This document shows, in pieces, positions 63,604 to 64,000 of a stretch of DNA of 64,000 nt. Under the pieces are notes generated by a model. The model searched no databases. It was given only the letters and a program-made list of their open reading frames with translations, and had not been told where the DNA came from. Source of the DNA: Verrucomicrobium sp. GAS474. GTDB lineage: Bacteria > Verrucomicrobiota > Verrucomicrobiia > Methylacidiphilales > GAS474. Positions within the stretch are counted from its first letter, which is position 1. Each line of letters starts with the position of its first letter. The stretch covers positions 310,001-374,000 of the forward strand of contig NZ_LT629781.1 of the NCBI RefSeq assembly GCF_900105685.1, written 5' to 3'. The position numbers were made by a program, and so were the translations under genes.

Positions 63604-64000
63604 ATGCCCCTCGCCTCGTTCCTCACCCGGCCCGCCGGTCCGGCCTCGATGATCCGTTCCCTCTGGCGGTGGCAGCTCGTCTGCTGGCTCGCGTTCCTCC
63701 TTTTCGAGCAGGTCCTCTTCGGCACCTTCTTCCCGATGTGGGGCCAGCGGCTTCCGATCACCGTCGGCTTCGCCCTCGCCCTCGGCCTCTGGACCACGGC
63801 GATCGAGTTTGTCTACCGCGCCATCTGGCCCCCCGCGGGAAACCCGACGAACTTCCTCCGCACCGTCCTCTTCTCCCTCGTCGCCTGCCTTCCGATCTCC
63901 GTCGTCGAGATGGACATCAGCCCCCACCTCTACCGCGCCGTCGGGGCCGATCCCGAACTCATCTACTCCCTCTGCTTCATCGAGAGCGCCCGCATCTCCT
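63604..64000 (+). CDS. Membrane protein start, probable LytS-like sensor kinase (partial)
   Basis: 132 residues visible, open through the right edge. Three hydrophobic segments: WQLVCWLAFLLFEQVLFGTFF, ITVGFALALGLWTTAIEFVYRAIW and LRTVLFSLVACLPISVVEM. It begins 114 bp after a LytTR regulator, so a histidine kinase of the LytS/YehU type is the natural guess. The kinase domain lies outside the window, so this stays unproven. Confidence 0.5.
   Translation, partial: MPLASFLTRPAGPASMIRSLWRWQLVCWLAFLLFEQVLFGTFFPMWGQRLPITVGFALALGLWTTAIEFVYRAIWPPAGNPTNFLRTVLFSLVACLPISVVEMDISPHLYRAVGADPELIYSLCFIESARIS

Overview
The window is a GC-rich bacterial chromosome segment (roughly two thirds G+C by eye), most likely from the PVC group and probably Verrucomicrobiota. 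The main hints are a double-length UvrA with two fused UvrA units (the same architecture is known in Chlamydia), together with the overall gene mix. That placement is inference; no rRNA gene or other formal marker is present.

Layout. 1-2012: 5' part of a huge secreted two-partner-secretion exoprotein (minus strand, runs off the left edge). 2237-4871: cysT-cysW-cysA sulfate importer. 5152-7052: LemA and two TPM-domain membrane proteins. 7451-11121: aat, an OmpA-like protein, a hot-dog thioesterase and an MFS exporter. 11275-15334: a sigma factor/anti-sigma/DoxX/Cys-rich precursor peptide/MNIO (DUF692)/DUF2063 operon, the most interesting functional unit here. It looks like a bufferin-type RiPP metallophore system with an unusual Lys-Gly-Cys repeat precursor. 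15364-18164: AraC regulator, SDR oxidoreductase, DUF4136 lipoprotein. 18214-23934: giant uvrA, divergent from a znuA-znuC-znuB-like metal importer (24030-26657). 27343-30064: zinc alcohol dehydrogenase, HemS-like protein and flavodoxin. 30414-37176: complete F-type ATP synthase operon (atpBEFHAGDC, minus strand). 37634-41302: tail-specific protease and serS. 41406-51365: envelope/polysaccharide block with two multi-spanning membrane proteins, an MBOAT acyltransferase flanked by two paralogous SGNH-like proteins, a duplicated TPR-glycosyltransferase and a receiver protein. 51696-55064: thioredoxin-like protein, a small membrane protein, CAP-domain protein and mutL. 55065-58265: visibly lower-GC accessory patch with small orphan genes and a cyclase remnant, followed by a 45-nt 3' fragment of initiator tRNA-Met. 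58341-64000: glycerate kinase, two tandem L,D-transpeptidases, ychF, a small RHH-like protein, a LytTR response regulator and the start of its probable membrane sensor partner.

The other striking feature is a family of about 200-350 bp interspersed repeats. I find eight copies, all in gene gaps, in both orientations, built from shared hairpin modules. The central GAGGGGC-GAA-GCCCCTC hairpin has an outer stem that differs between copies while staying paired. I recognise no named family. Two of the copies form a tail-to-tail inverted pair, and one abuts the end of a shortened cysA.
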